Of a stretch of DNA of 64,000 nucleotides, positions 16,082 through 24,189 are shown piece by piece. Origin of the DNA: Tautonia sp040717455 (lineage in GTDB: Bacteria; Planctomycetota; Planctomycetia; Isosphaerales; Isosphaeraceae); NCBI RefSeq assembly GCF_040717455.1, contig NZ_JBFEFH010000005.1, positions 186,001-250,000 of the forward strand. The letters run 5' to 3'. Within the stretch, counting starts at the first letter, position 1, and each line of letters starts with the position of its first letter. Made by a program: the position numbers and the translations under genes. The notes beneath the pieces were generated by a model. That model worked only from the letters and a program-made list of their open reading frames with translations, did not search any database and was not told the DNA's origin.

Positions 16082-17233
16082 TCAATAGCTATCCGCCGAG
16101 ATCACCTCGCCGCCGTCTCGCGAGCCGAGGGCCCAGAGCACCGGATAGGCGACGCTCGACTTGAGGAACTTCACCGAGCCGTCGGCGAAGCAGACGTTCG
16201 CCCCGCCCGGGTGCTGGCTCGTCAGGCCGCAGATCCCGGCCGAGTCGAAGTCGCTGTTCGAGTCCCAATATTGAACATAAGGGTACTGCGAGTTGGGCGG
16301 GACCAGCAGGTTGCCCAGCGCGTGGCCGTACATGCCGACGTGCCACATCCGGCCGTTCCAGCTCCGCTGGCCGCCCGGGCCGTAGCCGGTCTCCTGGCGG
16401 GTGCTCCAGGTGTTCCCGGCCGTCTCCAGGTCCTGCAGCAGGGCGGCGGCCCCCACGTTGCCGGGTCCCGGCATGTTGCCCGGCGGGCGGTCCATGTTGC
16501 GGTTCGGCATGTTCGGGAAGGCGCTCGCGTTCCACTGGATCCCGACGATGTCCTGGATCGAGTTCTTCGAGTCGTCGAAGTCGCCGGTCCGGAACTCGCC
16601 GAAGGCGACCGTGTTGGACGTGCCGTCCGTGACGTCGGTCAGGCCGAACGGCGACCCGCCGTTGGCGAACAGGCCGTTCGGCTTGTCCGTCGGCCAGCCG
16701 ATCCACATGATCGACGAGCCCGTGCTGGCGAAGTAGTTATTCCCGGCGAAGGGCCGGTTCATCCCCAGGTTGCTGTCGAGGTTCCAGTTGCTCCTCGGCG
16801 GCGACGACGACGGGCACAGGAAGGCGTTGATCCGGGCAGAGAACCCGGTCCAGTTGCCCCGCTCGCCGGCCCCGTCGCTGCGGCCGAGGTAGTTGAAGTT
16901 GATGGCGTTGTAGATCTGGGTCTGCTCCAGATAGGGCAGCAGCATCGCGTGCGGGCTCCACGCGCCCCAGTACCGGTTGTCGAAGGTCGTCGGACCGCCG
17001 GGGCCGTTGTTGCCGCCGAGCGGGAACGTCTGGTTGGTCGACTCGTAGTTATGCAGCGCCAGGCCGAGCTGCTTCATGTTATTCGTGCACTGGGCACGGC
17101 GAGCCGCCTCCCGGGCGCTCTGGACCGCCGGCAGCAGCAGCGCGATTAAGACACCGATGATGGCGATCACCACCAGCAATTCGATGAGGGTGAAACCCCT
17201 CCGATTATTGCGAACGGAACAACTCATGCTCAT
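16082..17233 (-). CDS. DUF1559 prepilin-like protein (H-X9-DG)
   Basis: 383-residue planctomycete-specific pseudopilin-like protein. The N-terminal type IV prepilin signal is RRGFTLIELLVVIAIIGVLIALLLPAV, with cleavage expected after Gly by a prepilin peptidase. The family sequence AREAARRAQCTNNMKQLGLALHNYE follows. At the C-terminus is the H-X9-DG motif (HPGGANVCFADG). These proteins occur in large families in planctomycetes and are thought to be surface or periplasmic. The ATG at 17233 has AGGA just upstream; the ATG at 17227 is an alternative. A lipoprotein gene lies 317 bp upstream on the same strand. Confidence 0.95.
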   Translation of the reverse strand: MSMSCSVRNNRRGFTLIELLVVIAIIGVLIALLLPAVQSAREAARRAQCTNNMKQLGLALHNYESTNQTFPLGGNNGPGGPTTFDNRYWGAWSPHAMLLPYLEQTQIYNAINFNYLGRSDGAGERGNWTGFSARINAFLCPSSSPPRSNWNLDSNLGMNRPFAGNNYFASTGSSIMWIGWPTDKPNGLFANGGSPFGLTDVTDGTSNTVAFGEFRTGDFDDSKNSIQDIVGIQWNASAFPNMPNRNMDRPPGNMPGPGNVGAAALLQDLETAGNTWSTRQETGYGPGGQRSWNGRMWHVGMYGHALGNLLVPPNSQYPYVQYWDSNSDFDSAGICGLTSQHPGGANVCFADGSVKFLKSSVAYPVLWALGSRDGGEVISADSY

Positions 17234-17550
17234 GATTCCTGGAGAGAAGAAACGAAGTCGAGAGACATGTTTTCTACCCCATCGACGGCGACCCCGATCC
17301 GTCCTCGGTCAGGCCGAGGGTCTGCGATGCGATGCAACGCGAGACGAATCGGGGTGCGGGTGGGGTCAACTGCCGCGGCGTGTCCGGCCGAGGGCCGGGC
17401 CGAACGGGCCCGGACGCCGAACGCAGACCCCGGGCAGTCGGGGCGTCGTGTCTCCGCGATGAGCCATCACGCGGCCGCCGATGTGACAGCGACCGGCTCA
17501 ACAACCTGCAACTCAAGAGAAGCGACAGGCGGGAAGACCGCGGACCTATT
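17234..17550. other. Intergenic region upstream of the DUF1559 gene
   Basis: 317 bp between two codirectional minus-strand genes. I see no gene. On the minus strand it should hold the leader and promoter of the DUF1559 gene, but no -35/-10 pair is convincing. Confidence 0.3.
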
Positions 17551-17760
17551 TTAGTTCAGCGTCGAGTCCGTCGCGGCATTCGAGCCGGGACCGGCGTTGG
17601 TCTCCGAGCTGCCAACCGGCGGGGCCGCGAGCGGGTTGACCGTGATGTTCGGCGGGGGAGCAGGAGGCTCACCCCCTCCCGAGCAACCCGCGACCACGAA
17701 AAGGCTTGCGACGAAGATCGCTCGCCCCGAGGCACCTTGAAGCAAGGACGGTAACGTCAT
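17551..17760 (-). CDS. Small lipoprotein
   Basis: 69-residue exported protein: hydrophobic signal (GRAIFVASLFVVAGC) with a lipobox VAGC, then a Gly/Pro-rich linker (SGGGEPPAPPPN) and a low-complexity Ser/Asn/Ala tail. Small lipoproteins of this kind are often found beside DUF1559 genes in planctomycetes, which fits the codirectional neighbour. The ATG at 17760 directly precedes the signal peptide; a longer upstream reading lacks support. No functional domain is visible. Confidence 0.65.
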   Translation of the reverse strand: MTLPSLLQGASGRAIFVASLFVVAGCSGGGEPPAPPPNITVNPLAAPPVGSSETNAGPGSNAATDSTLN

Positions 17761-18059
17761 GGATGAACCACCTCGGCCTGAGGAAGAAATCGCCGGAAAT
17801 AAGCTCCGGAGATTCCGAACAAATTCTGAAATGTTCCAGGGGTTGACCCGCATGCCCCGCTCCGCACGAGACGCGCCTGCGACGCTCGACTCCGGGCCTC
17901 GCCGGAGCCGCGTTGCGGTCGGACGGAGCGGCCCGATGGCCCGGACGACACGGCACGTCGCCCCGATTTCCCCGGTCGCGAACCAGCGGAGGGGGGATGA
18001 TCGGGATCGGGGCGGTCCACGCGGGTCAGGAAGGCGAGCACAATCGCACGGACGTACAA

Positions 18060-18117
18060 GAACAGCATTTTTGATGCCGGAACAGCATCTTTGATGCCGG
18101 GACCCGCATTCTTGCGA
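18060..18117. repeat. Tandem 20-nt palindromic repeat
   Basis: Two direct copies of GAACAGCATYTTTGATGCCG (18060-18079 and 18080-18099). Each forms a small hairpin GCATY-TTT-GATGC (the first copy has one T/G pairing difference). A third, related hairpin (CATTC-TTGC-GAATG) follows at 18107-18119. The 20-nt period is about two helical turns, as in protein-binding sites. Confidence 0.6.
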
Positions 18118-18377
18118 ATGGAAACCGCCACGGTAGGGAAAATGTTACCGTCCTGGCATGCCCCTGTCTACATTCCTACTCGCGATCGCGTGTTCCATCG
18201 ATTCCGCAACACGCCAGTTCCACCCTCTGTCGGGCCGGGAAACGGGCATCGCGCCCGCCCGCCTCGGTCGCACAACCACCGCCCCCGACGGCCCATCGTT
18301 GCGTCAATCCCGGGGTCTCCCGGGCCCAGTGTCCGGGGCGAAAACGCATCGGCCCCGGACACGAGCCCGGGCGACGC

Positions 18378-18407
18378 TTGACAGCACGTCTCGGCAGCCC
18401 CTAGCAT
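18378..18407 (+). promoter_or_regulatory. Predicted sigma70-type promoter of the methyltransferase
   Basis: TTGACA (18378-18383), an 18-bp spacer, then TAGCAT (18402-18407), about 80 bp before the start codon at 18486. Confidence 0.55.
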
Positions 18408-18485
18408 GCCTCGTGCCAATCCCAGGGAGACTCCAGAGACGAACGCCCCCCCACGGACCACCGCCCCCCCGGGACCCTTCCTCAC

Positions 18486-19409
18486 ATGCCGGAATCGTTG
18501 AAGCATTTCATCAAGGCCGCATTCGCTCGAGCAATTCCCCCCCGATTGGTCCGAGGACTCCTCCTCGACCCGAATTTCTTCGAATTCTGGCAAGCCCGGG
18601 GGCTCCACGCCCTCCCGGTCCATTTCTACAAGCCGGTCCCCGACACCAGGCTGCTCGGCGACGACCTCTGGACCCGGCGATCGGACCTGGTCGGGGTCGA
18701 CATGAACGAGGCCGGGCAGCTCGCGTTCCTCGACCGCTTCCGGACCGACTACCAATCCGAGTTCGAGCAGCTCGAGCCCGGTCGGGGCGGCGCGCCCGAC
18801 TGGGGGGTCCTCTACTGCATGATCCGCCACTTCAAGCCCCGGCGAGTCATCGAGGTCGGCTCGGGTGTCAGCACCACCGTCTCGGCGATGACCCTCCTGC
18901 GCAACCAGAAAGAGACCGGCATCGAGGCCCGCTTCACCGCCATCGAGCCCTACCCGCTCCCGTTCCTGACCGACGGCATGCCGGGCCTCTCGGAATTGAG
19001 GCGCTCGACCCTCCAGGAGATCCCCCTCTCGGAGTTCGAGGCGCTCGAGGCCAACGACATCCTCTTCCTCGACTCCTCCCACGTCCTGAAGGTCGGCAGC
19101 GACGTCCAGTACGCCTTCCTGGAGATCCTGCCCCGGCTCCGGCCGGGCGTGGTCGTCCATGTCCACGACATCTTCTTCCCGTACGAATACCCGCGGAAGC
19201 TCGCGTTCGAATTCCAGAGCTTCTGGAACGAGATGTACCTCCTCCAGGCCTTCCTCGCCTTCAACGCGGCCTTCGAGGTGCTCTGGTCCAGCAGCTACCT
19301 CCACCACCTCCACCCGGACGCGCTCCGGGAGACCTTCCCCCGCTACTCCCCTGCCGGCGGCACCCCCAGCAGCTTCTGGATGCGCCGGATCGAGGCCGAG
19401 GGCCGATGA
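18486..19409 (+). CDS. Class I SAM-dependent methyltransferase
   Basis: 307-residue protein with a Rossmann-type methyltransferase fold. Motif I is RRVIEVGSGVSTTV (from about residue 119), followed by an acidic strand end at FTAIEPYP. Motif IV-like ANDILFLDSSHVLKVGSDV and a C-terminal VVVHVHDIFFPYEYP match the Methyltransf_24/cephalosporin-hydroxylase-like group often found in cell-surface glycan clusters. The target is unknown and no glycosyltransferases are next to it. The ATG at 18486 follows a plausible promoter, and the first 20 residues are amphipathic and basic. Confidence 0.82.
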   Translation: MPESLKHFIKAAFARAIPPRLVRGLLLDPNFFEFWQARGLHALPVHFYKPVPDTRLLGDDLWTRRSDLVGVDMNEAGQLAFLDRFRTDYQSEFEQLEPGRGGAPDWGVLYCMIRHFKPRRVIEVGSGVSTTVSAMTLLRNQKETGIEARFTAIEPYPLPFLTDGMPGLSELRRSTLQEIPLSEFEALEANDILFLDSSHVLKVGSDVQYAFLEILPRLRPGVVVHVHDIFFPYEYPRKLAFEFQSFWNEMYLLQAFLAFNAAFEVLWSSSYLHHLHPDALRETFPRYSPAGGTPSSFWMRRIEAEGR

Positions 19410-19547
19410 CCCCGGCTTCCCCGCCCGAGGCTCCGCCGTACCCGGCGCACCGCCTTCCGCCGAACGCCCCGCGTCTCCCATGATCGCGGGGTGATTCGAA
19501 CACACGCCCACGCCCCCCGGCCCGACGATCGCGCGGTCGAGGCCGCG

Positions 19548-20336
19548 TCAGGCGTCGACCCGCCGGACCTCGACCGACTGCTCGACCACCTCGTGCGGCG
19601 TCCAGAGCGTCATCATCGCCACGTCGGCGGCGTCTCGGCCGACGGCGATCGGGACGAGCGCCGGCCGGAGGCCCGCGAAGGTGGCATCGACCGCGTGCCA
19701 GGCCCCCCCCATGAAGACCTGCACATAGCCGTGGAAATCGGGCGGCTCCAGCTCCAGGGCGTAGCCCGAGACGTAGCGTGCCGGGATTTCGAGCGACCGG
19801 CAGAACGCGATGACCAGGTGGGCGAAATCGCGGCAGACCCCCACCCGGTCGATCGCCGTCGCCCGGGCCGAGGTCGTCGGGCCGGTCGTGCCGTAGCGGT
19901 ACTCGACGTGCTCCCTCACCCAGTCGGCAATTGCCCGCACCTGGCCGGCGCCGGGGGCCAGCCCGCCGAACTCGCTCTGGGCCATCCGGGACAGCACGTC
20001 CGACTCGCAATAGCGCGACGGCAAGGTGTAGATCAACACCTCGGGCGGCAGCTCCTGCGGCGGGTGCTCGACGGCATCCGCCGGGATCTCGGCATTCGGC
20101 TCGACCTCGACCGTGGCCGAGAATTCGAAGGCGAACCGCCCCTTCGGCGCGACGAACTGCCTCCTGGGGTTGCCGTAGAAGTCTCGGCCCAGCTCGCACA
20201 ATCGGATCGGGCTGGTCGTCAACCGTTCCTCGACCACCCGATGCCGCTCACCGCCCAGGGCCGGCTCGACCATCAGGCAACCGAACGACTCGTCTTGCAA
20301 CTCGTAGGTCGCGGCGACCCGCACTGCCAGGCGCAT
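19548..20336 (-). CDS. Transglutaminase-like cysteine protease family protein
   Basis: 262-residue protein with an N-terminal beta domain typical of bacterial transglutaminase-like proteins (RLAVRVAATYELQDES) and a C-terminal papain-like core. The candidate triad is C168 (RVGVCRDFAHL), H202 (PDFHGYVQVF) and D217 (AWHAVDAT), with normal order and spacing. No signal peptide is seen, so it is likely cytoplasmic. Bacterial members are mostly peptidases rather than cross-linkers. Related genes often sit with circularly permuted ATP-grasp/alpha-E genes; those partners are not here. Confidence 0.88.
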   Translation of the reverse strand: MRLAVRVAATYELQDESFGCLMVEPALGGERHRVVEERLTTSPIRLCELGRDFYGNPRRQFVAPKGRFAFEFSATVEVEPNAEIPADAVEHPPQELPPEVLIYTLPSRYCESDVLSRMAQSEFGGLAPGAGQVRAIADWVREHVEYRYGTTGPTTSARATAIDRVGVCRDFAHLVIAFCRSLEIPARYVSGYALELEPPDFHGYVQVFMGGAWHAVDATFAGLRPALVPIAVGRDAADVAMMTLWTPHEVVEQSVEVRRVDA

Positions 20337-20923
20337 GCGTTGAGACTCCCCTCCGCCAAAAAAATCTGGACCCTCTCAGTATAGCGACCGGGCAAGCCTT
20401 TGCCGGACAACCTTCCGAAGGCGTCCCCCGGGTCCTGCCGGCTCCTCCCGCCTCCTCTCGATCCCCGGCCCGATTTTTTCCGAGGATTCTGTGACTGCGG
20501 CTCGCCCCGGTCACGATAGTAATGGTCAGGAAGAATTCTCCCCCTTCGCCCTCGCCACTCCCCTACGAATCGTCCCGTCCTCCCCTCGACTCCCCCTTGT
20601 CCGGGGGTCGGTGACGGTTCGAATTGCGTTCGATCGCCCTCGCCGACGATCGCAGGCGCCCCCAGAAACAAGAGAACGCCGAGCCGCACCCCGCACAGCC
20701 GATGCACCCCGTACGGCCCCCCGACCGTCGCCGAGACCGCTCCCGTGATTCCCCCACCACATCCCCTTCACCCGCCGCGCTCGACCCCGCTCCCGCCCTC
20801 CTCGCCGACGAGGCACCGGGCCGCCTCGCTCGCGCGGACTCGCCCCCCTCCCGGCGACGAATCGAACCCATTCCGCCCCGATCTCCCCGCCCGAACACCC
20901 CCAATCGCCGCGACCTCATTTCC

Positions 20924-20951
20924 CGGAACGAAGCCAAACCCCTCGACGCAA
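20924..20951. repeat. Diverged dispersed repeat, copy A
   Basis: Shares CGGAACGAAGCCAA and TCGACGCAA in the same order and spacing with copy B at 21265-21292. The flanks are also partly similar. Confidence 0.5.
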
Positions 20952-20998
20952 CGCGTTCTCCGATCAATACAAACGACCAAACCACCCTATAACCAACC

Positions 20999-21030
20999 GG
21001 CGCACCTTCGGCGCACCTTCGGCGCACCCT
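20999..21030. repeat. Tandem 11-nt repeat
   Basis: Three consecutive copies of GGCGCACCTTC (the third ends CCC), followed by TGGCGCC. Confidence 0.7.
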
Positions 21031-21264
21031 TGGCGCCCCCTGTCGCCCCCTCGATGCCGTCCCGATCCCCTCTCGCGTCGCCTGATCGTGCCCCTCCGGC
21101 CCGTCCCCGCGAACTCCATCCGCCGACGCTCCTCGCGAGGCGTCATCCTCGTCCCGAGCCCCGGGACCCCGCCCGACGAAACGATGCCGATCCGTCCCAC
21201 CCGCCCCCGCCCCCGCCTCCTCCGTCGCGACGCATCGAAGCCATTCCCCGACGCGATTGCCGCA

Positions 21265-21292
21265 CGGAACGAAGCCAACCAAATCGACGCAA
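21265..21292. repeat. Diverged dispersed repeat, copy B
   Basis: Matches copy A at 20924-20951 except for a short mismatched stretch between CGGAACGAAGCCAA and TCGACGCAA. Confidence 0.5.
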
Positions 21293-21514
21293 GCTCTTCC
21301 CAGGACACGCACAACCTCCCAACGCTCGGGCGCCCCTGGGGCGCTCCCGCCGGCATCCCCGGGGCACTTGCCCGGGCCCTCGCCCACCCGAACCGGCCTC
21401 GACCCGAGCCGATCCCGACCGGGGTGGCCGCCCCCCCCTTCGCCCCTCCCATCGCGTATGATTTGGCTGCGGCACCCTCGATCCCAAAGCTCCCCCAAGG
21501 CCCCTCCGAAACCG

Positions 21515-22177
21515 ATGCCCGACGCCCCTCGAACCCCGCCCATCACCGAGCCGCCGATCCGCCTGGCCGTCCTGGCCTCGGGGAGCGGGTCGACCTTGCA
21601 GAACCTCCTCGACCGCATCGCCGACGGCCGCCTGATCGCCTCGGTCGTCCAGGTCATCGTCAGCAAGCCGGGGGTCGGGGCGATCGACCGGGCCGAGCGG
21701 GCCGGCGTGCCCGTGGCGGTCGTCCGCAGGCGCGACCTGACCCCCGACGCCTACGAGGCCGCCCTGTTCGGCCCGATCCGGGCCTCGGGGGCCGACCTGG
21801 TCGTCCTCGCCGGGTTCCTCAGCCTCCTGCCGATCCCGGCCGACTTCGAGGGGAAGATCGTCAACGTTCACCCGGCCCTCCTGCCCAGCTTCGGCGGCAA
21901 GGGGTTCCACGGCGAGGCCGTCCACCGCGCCGCGATCGACCTCGGCGTGAAGGTCTCCGGCTGCACCGTCCACTTCGTCGACGAGCACTACGACAACGGC
22001 CCGATCATCCTCCAGCGCACCGTGGCCGTGCTCGACGACGACACCCCCGCGACCCTCGCTGCCCGCGTCCAGGCCGCCGAGCGCCTGGCCCTGCCCGAGG
22101 CCATCGCCCTGTACGCCGAGGGCCGCCTGCTGGTCGAGGGCCGCCGCGTCCGCCGGCTCGACCCGCTCCGCGAGTAG
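21515..22177 (+). CDS. purN: Phosphoribosylglycinamide formyltransferase
   Basis: 220-residue folate-dependent GAR transformylase, third step of purine synthesis. The N-terminal phosphate loop is LAVLASGSGSTLQNLLD. The folate/catalytic region has VVLAGFLSLLP and KIVNVHPALLPSFGGKGFHG, with the catalytic Asn and His in NVHPALLPSF. The catalytic Asp lies in HFVDEHYDNGPII. The ATG at 21515 is placed about 17 residues before the first strand; the long upstream open frame is repeat DNA. It has no purine-pathway neighbour and precedes the infC promoter. Confidence 0.95.
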   Translation: MPDAPRTPPITEPPIRLAVLASGSGSTLQNLLDRIADGRLIASVVQVIVSKPGVGAIDRAERAGVPVAVVRRRDLTPDAYEAALFGPIRASGADLVVLAGFLSLLPIPADFEGKIVNVHPALLPSFGGKGFHGEAVHRAAIDLGVKVSGCTVHFVDEHYDNGPIILQRTVAVLDDDTPATLAARVQAAERLALPEAIALYAEGRLLVEGRRVRRLDPLRE

Positions 22178-22225
22178 CGGCCGGCCGATTTCCGGGAATC
22201 AGGCCTCAGAATCGTTGCGAATTGC

Positions 22226-22254
22226 TTGACTGCGCGGGCCGGACCCGTTATAGA
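22226..22254 (+). promoter_or_regulatory. Predicted strong promoter of infC
   Basis: TTGACT (22226-22231), a 17-bp spacer, then TATAGA (22249-22254). It is among the closest matches to the sigma70 consensus in the window. It implies a leader of about 140 nt before infC. Confidence 0.65.
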
Positions 22255-22401
22255 TCAAGATTGCCTCTGCGACGAAACACGACCTGCCGCGGGGTGGGCG
22301 TCGCGGATGCGGAACAGGTGCCGGCCTCGGGGTCGAATCGGGCCGGAATCGTCACCATTCCTCATCAGAGGTTGATCCGTATCGTCCCGGGGGAGGACGC
22401 C

Positions 22402-22929
22402 ATCAGACCGCCGTTTGACCGAACCGAGCGCGAGAAAACTCAGCGCGTGAATGATCAGATTCGCATTTCGCCGATCCGGGTCGTAGGTGCCGACGGTGCC
22501 CAGCTCGGCGTGATCCCGACATCCAAGGCCCTGGAACTGGCCCGAGAGGCCGACATGGACCTGGTCGAGGTCGCGCCGAACGAACGGCCGCCGGTCTGCA
22601 AGATCATGGACTTCGGCAAGTTCAAATACGAACAGAAAAAGCGAGTCGCCAAGCAGAAACAACACCAGGTCCAGGTCAAGGAAATCCGCGTCCGACCGAA
22701 AACCGGAGACGAAGACATCCGGGTGAAGGTCAAGAAGGCCCGCGACTTCCTCGAGCACAAGGACAAGGTGCTGGTCAACGTGCTGTTCCGAGGCCGCGAG
22801 ATGGCCCACATCGAGGAAGGGCGCCGCGTGCTCGAGGAGGTCATCGCCGCCCTCGACGACGTGGCCAAGGTCGAGAAGCCTCCTTCGATGGAAGGGCGCC
22901 GGATGACCGCCATCGTCGCCCCGCGCTGA
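22402..22929 (+). CDS. infC: Translation initiation factor IF-3
   Basis: 175-residue IF-3 that binds the 30S subunit and polices start-codon choice. The N-domain has RVNDQIRISPIRVVGADGAQLG and ALELAREADMDLVEVAPNERPPVCKIMDFGKFKYEQKK; the C-domain starts at VKEIRVRPKTGDEDIRVKVK and includes VLFRGREMAHIEEGRRVLEEV. No ATG/GTG/TTG gives a sensible N-terminus with a ribosome-binding site. An ATC at 22402 has GGAGG five bases upstream and yields the expected N-terminal tail. Rare AUU/AUC starts on infC are established as the basis of IF-3 autoregulation, so ATC is chosen. The GTG in RVNDQ would remove the start of the N-domain. Confidence 0.9.
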   Translation: MRPPFDRTEREKTQRVNDQIRISPIRVVGADGAQLGVIPTSKALELAREADMDLVEVAPNERPPVCKIMDFGKFKYEQKKRVAKQKQHQVQVKEIRVRPKTGDEDIRVKVKKARDFLEHKDKVLVNVLFRGREMAHIEEGRRVLEEVIAALDDVAKVEKPPSMEGRRMTAIVAPR

Positions 22930-23018
22930 CCCGGCGTCGACACTCCCGGCCCGGATCGGCGATCGGCACCGGGCGGCGACCCGGACCGCCGGACGAACTC
23001 GACGCGACGACCGACCTG

Positions 23019-23068
23019 TTGCCCCCCGAGCCGGACCGCACTCCTCTCCGGCTCGGGGGGCAATTTTT
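23019..23068 (+). terminator. Strong intrinsic terminator between infC and rpmI
   Basis: Perfect 17-bp stem: arms 23019-23035 and 23047-23063, core TTGCCCCCCGAGCCGGA and its complement. The loop is 11 nt, followed directly by TTTTT (23064-23068). It is the clearest intrinsic terminator in the window. It could also work as an attenuator. Confidence 0.85.
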
Positions 23069-23090
23069 GCCACCCGGACGCCAATCGGGA

Positions 23091-23119
23091 TTGGATCCGG
23101 GGCGATCCCATGGTACGAT
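23091..23119 (+). promoter_or_regulatory. Predicted promoter of rpmI-rplT
   Basis: TTGGAT (23091-23096), a 17-bp spacer, then TACGAT (23114-23119), just after the infC terminator and about 130 bp before rpmI. Confidence 0.55.
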
Positions 23120-23249
23120 TCTCCTCTTCCGGGCTTGCGTCGCGACCCGACGCGACCTGCGTCCCACCGACATCCCCGAGCGATCACCCCGAGCGCAGGT
23201 AGCCCGGCCGCGGCCGGCTCCGACCGGGCACAGACGAGGCCAGACGACG

Positions 23250-23564
23250 ATGCCTTCGGTGAAGATGAAGACCCACAAGGGGACCAAGAAGCGCTTCAAG
23301 GTGACCGCGACCGGCAAGGTCGTGCACAAGCGTTGCGGCTCCTCCCACTTGAACAGCCACATGAGCGGCAAGCGTATCCGCCGATTGCGCAAGCCGGCCG
23401 TCCTGGACAACAAGGCCATGGCCCACAAGATCCGCCGGGCCTTGCAGCGTCGAGAAGCCGGCCACGGCCGCTTCGCCTCGGCCCTCGCCGCCGCGGCCGA
23501 GGCCCACGAGCAGCTCGAAACCGAAGGGGCCGCGGACTCCCCCGCCACCCCCCCGGCCGGGTGA
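23250..23564 (+). CDS. rpmI: 50S ribosomal protein L35 with C-terminal extension
   Basis: The first 65 residues are a standard L35 (MPSVKMKTHKGTKKRFKVT, then GKVVHKRCGSSHLNSHMSGK and RIRRLRKPAVL). The protein continues to 104 residues with an Ala/Glu-rich tail (ALAAAAEAHEQLETEGAADS), about 40 residues longer than usual. It forms a short operon with rplT, with an 83-bp gap, and is separated from infC by a terminator and its own predicted promoter. Confidence 0.95.
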   Translation: MPSVKMKTHKGTKKRFKVTATGKVVHKRCGSSHLNSHMSGKRIRRLRKPAVLDNKAMAHKIRRALQRREAGHGRFASALAAAAEAHEQLETEGAADSPATPPAG

Positions 23565-23647
23565 CCCGCTGATCGATCGGCGCCCCTCGAATCGATATCG
23601 AATTTCCGAGTCCCAAGCCACCTTCCTGATCGTCGAGAACCTGAGCG

Positions 23648-24043
23648 ATGCGCGCGAGGAAAGGATCGGCCCGCCGACGGGCCAAGAAGCGTTTACTGAA
23701 GGAAGCCAAGGGCTTCGTCGGCGGCCGTCGGCGGCTCTACCGCACGGCCAAGGAAACCTTGCTCCGCGCCGGGATGTTCGCCTTCCGCGACCGCCGTGCC
23801 AAGAAGCGGGAGTTCCGCCGCCTCTGGATCACCCGGATCAGCGCCGCGGCCGAGATGCGCGGGCTCCGCTATAGCCGGTTCATCCAGGGCCTGAAGCTGC
23901 TTGGCATCTCCCTCGACCGCAAGAGCCTCTCCGAGCTGGCCATCCACGACCCCGAGACGTTCGACGTCATCGCCGATCGGGTCCGCGCCAAGCTCCAGGA
24001 GATCGGCGCGATCCCGGCGGCCGCCGCCGCCGCGTCGGCCTGA
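23648..24043 (+). CDS. rplT: 50S ribosomal protein L20
   Basis: 131-residue L20 needed for early 50S assembly. The highly basic N-terminal helix (ARRRAKKRLLKEAKGFVGGR) is followed by RLYRTAKETLLRAGMFAFRDRRAKKREFRRLWITRI and GLRYSRFIQGLKLLGISLDRKSLSELA. It ends with an Ala-rich tail beyond the usual 117-120 residues. In many bacteria L20 represses its own operon; whether the leader upstream of rpmI folds as a binding site cannot be judged by eye. Confidence 0.97.
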   Translation: MRARKGSARRRAKKRLLKEAKGFVGGRRRLYRTAKETLLRAGMFAFRDRRAKKREFRRLWITRISAAAEMRGLRYSRFIQGLKLLGISLDRKSLSELAIHDPETFDVIADRVRAKLQEIGAIPAAAAAASA

Positions 24044-24189
24044 CGCCGGCCGGGGCCGGGGCCTGAGCATCGCCTGCCCGGCCCGTCTCGGCTCCGCCTC
24101 TTCTTCGTGTGACGACAGACCCTCCCCGAGGTGGGCCCCGCCCACTCCCCCCGAGCGCGGGTGGGCGGTCCCCATCCGCCCTTTGATCG

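Larger units (their letters stand above)
17761..18485. other. Gene-poor divergent region with tandem hairpins and a promoter
   Basis: 725 bp between the minus-strand lipoprotein and plus-strand methyltransferase. It holds three consecutive short hairpins at 18060-18117 and a good promoter at 18378-18407. The remainder shows no gene I would defend. Confidence 0.4.
20337..21514. other. Long gene-poor region of degenerate repeats
   Basis: About 1.18 kb with no gene that I can support, although several frames are open because stop codons are rare at this base composition. It is pyrimidine/C-rich on the plus strand. It holds two diverged copies of a block (20924-20951 and 21265-21292 are the clearest parts) and a tandem GGCGCACCTTC repeat. 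The two blocks share further stretches upstream (CGACGMATCGAASCCATTCC-like), so the repeat unit may be 150-250 nt. Confidence 0.45.

Noticed and set aside
20563..21666. 367-residue minus-strand frame in the repeat region upstream of purN
   Set aside because: Arg/Gly-rich, no domain, and it runs through repeat blocks; I prefer to call the region non-coding.
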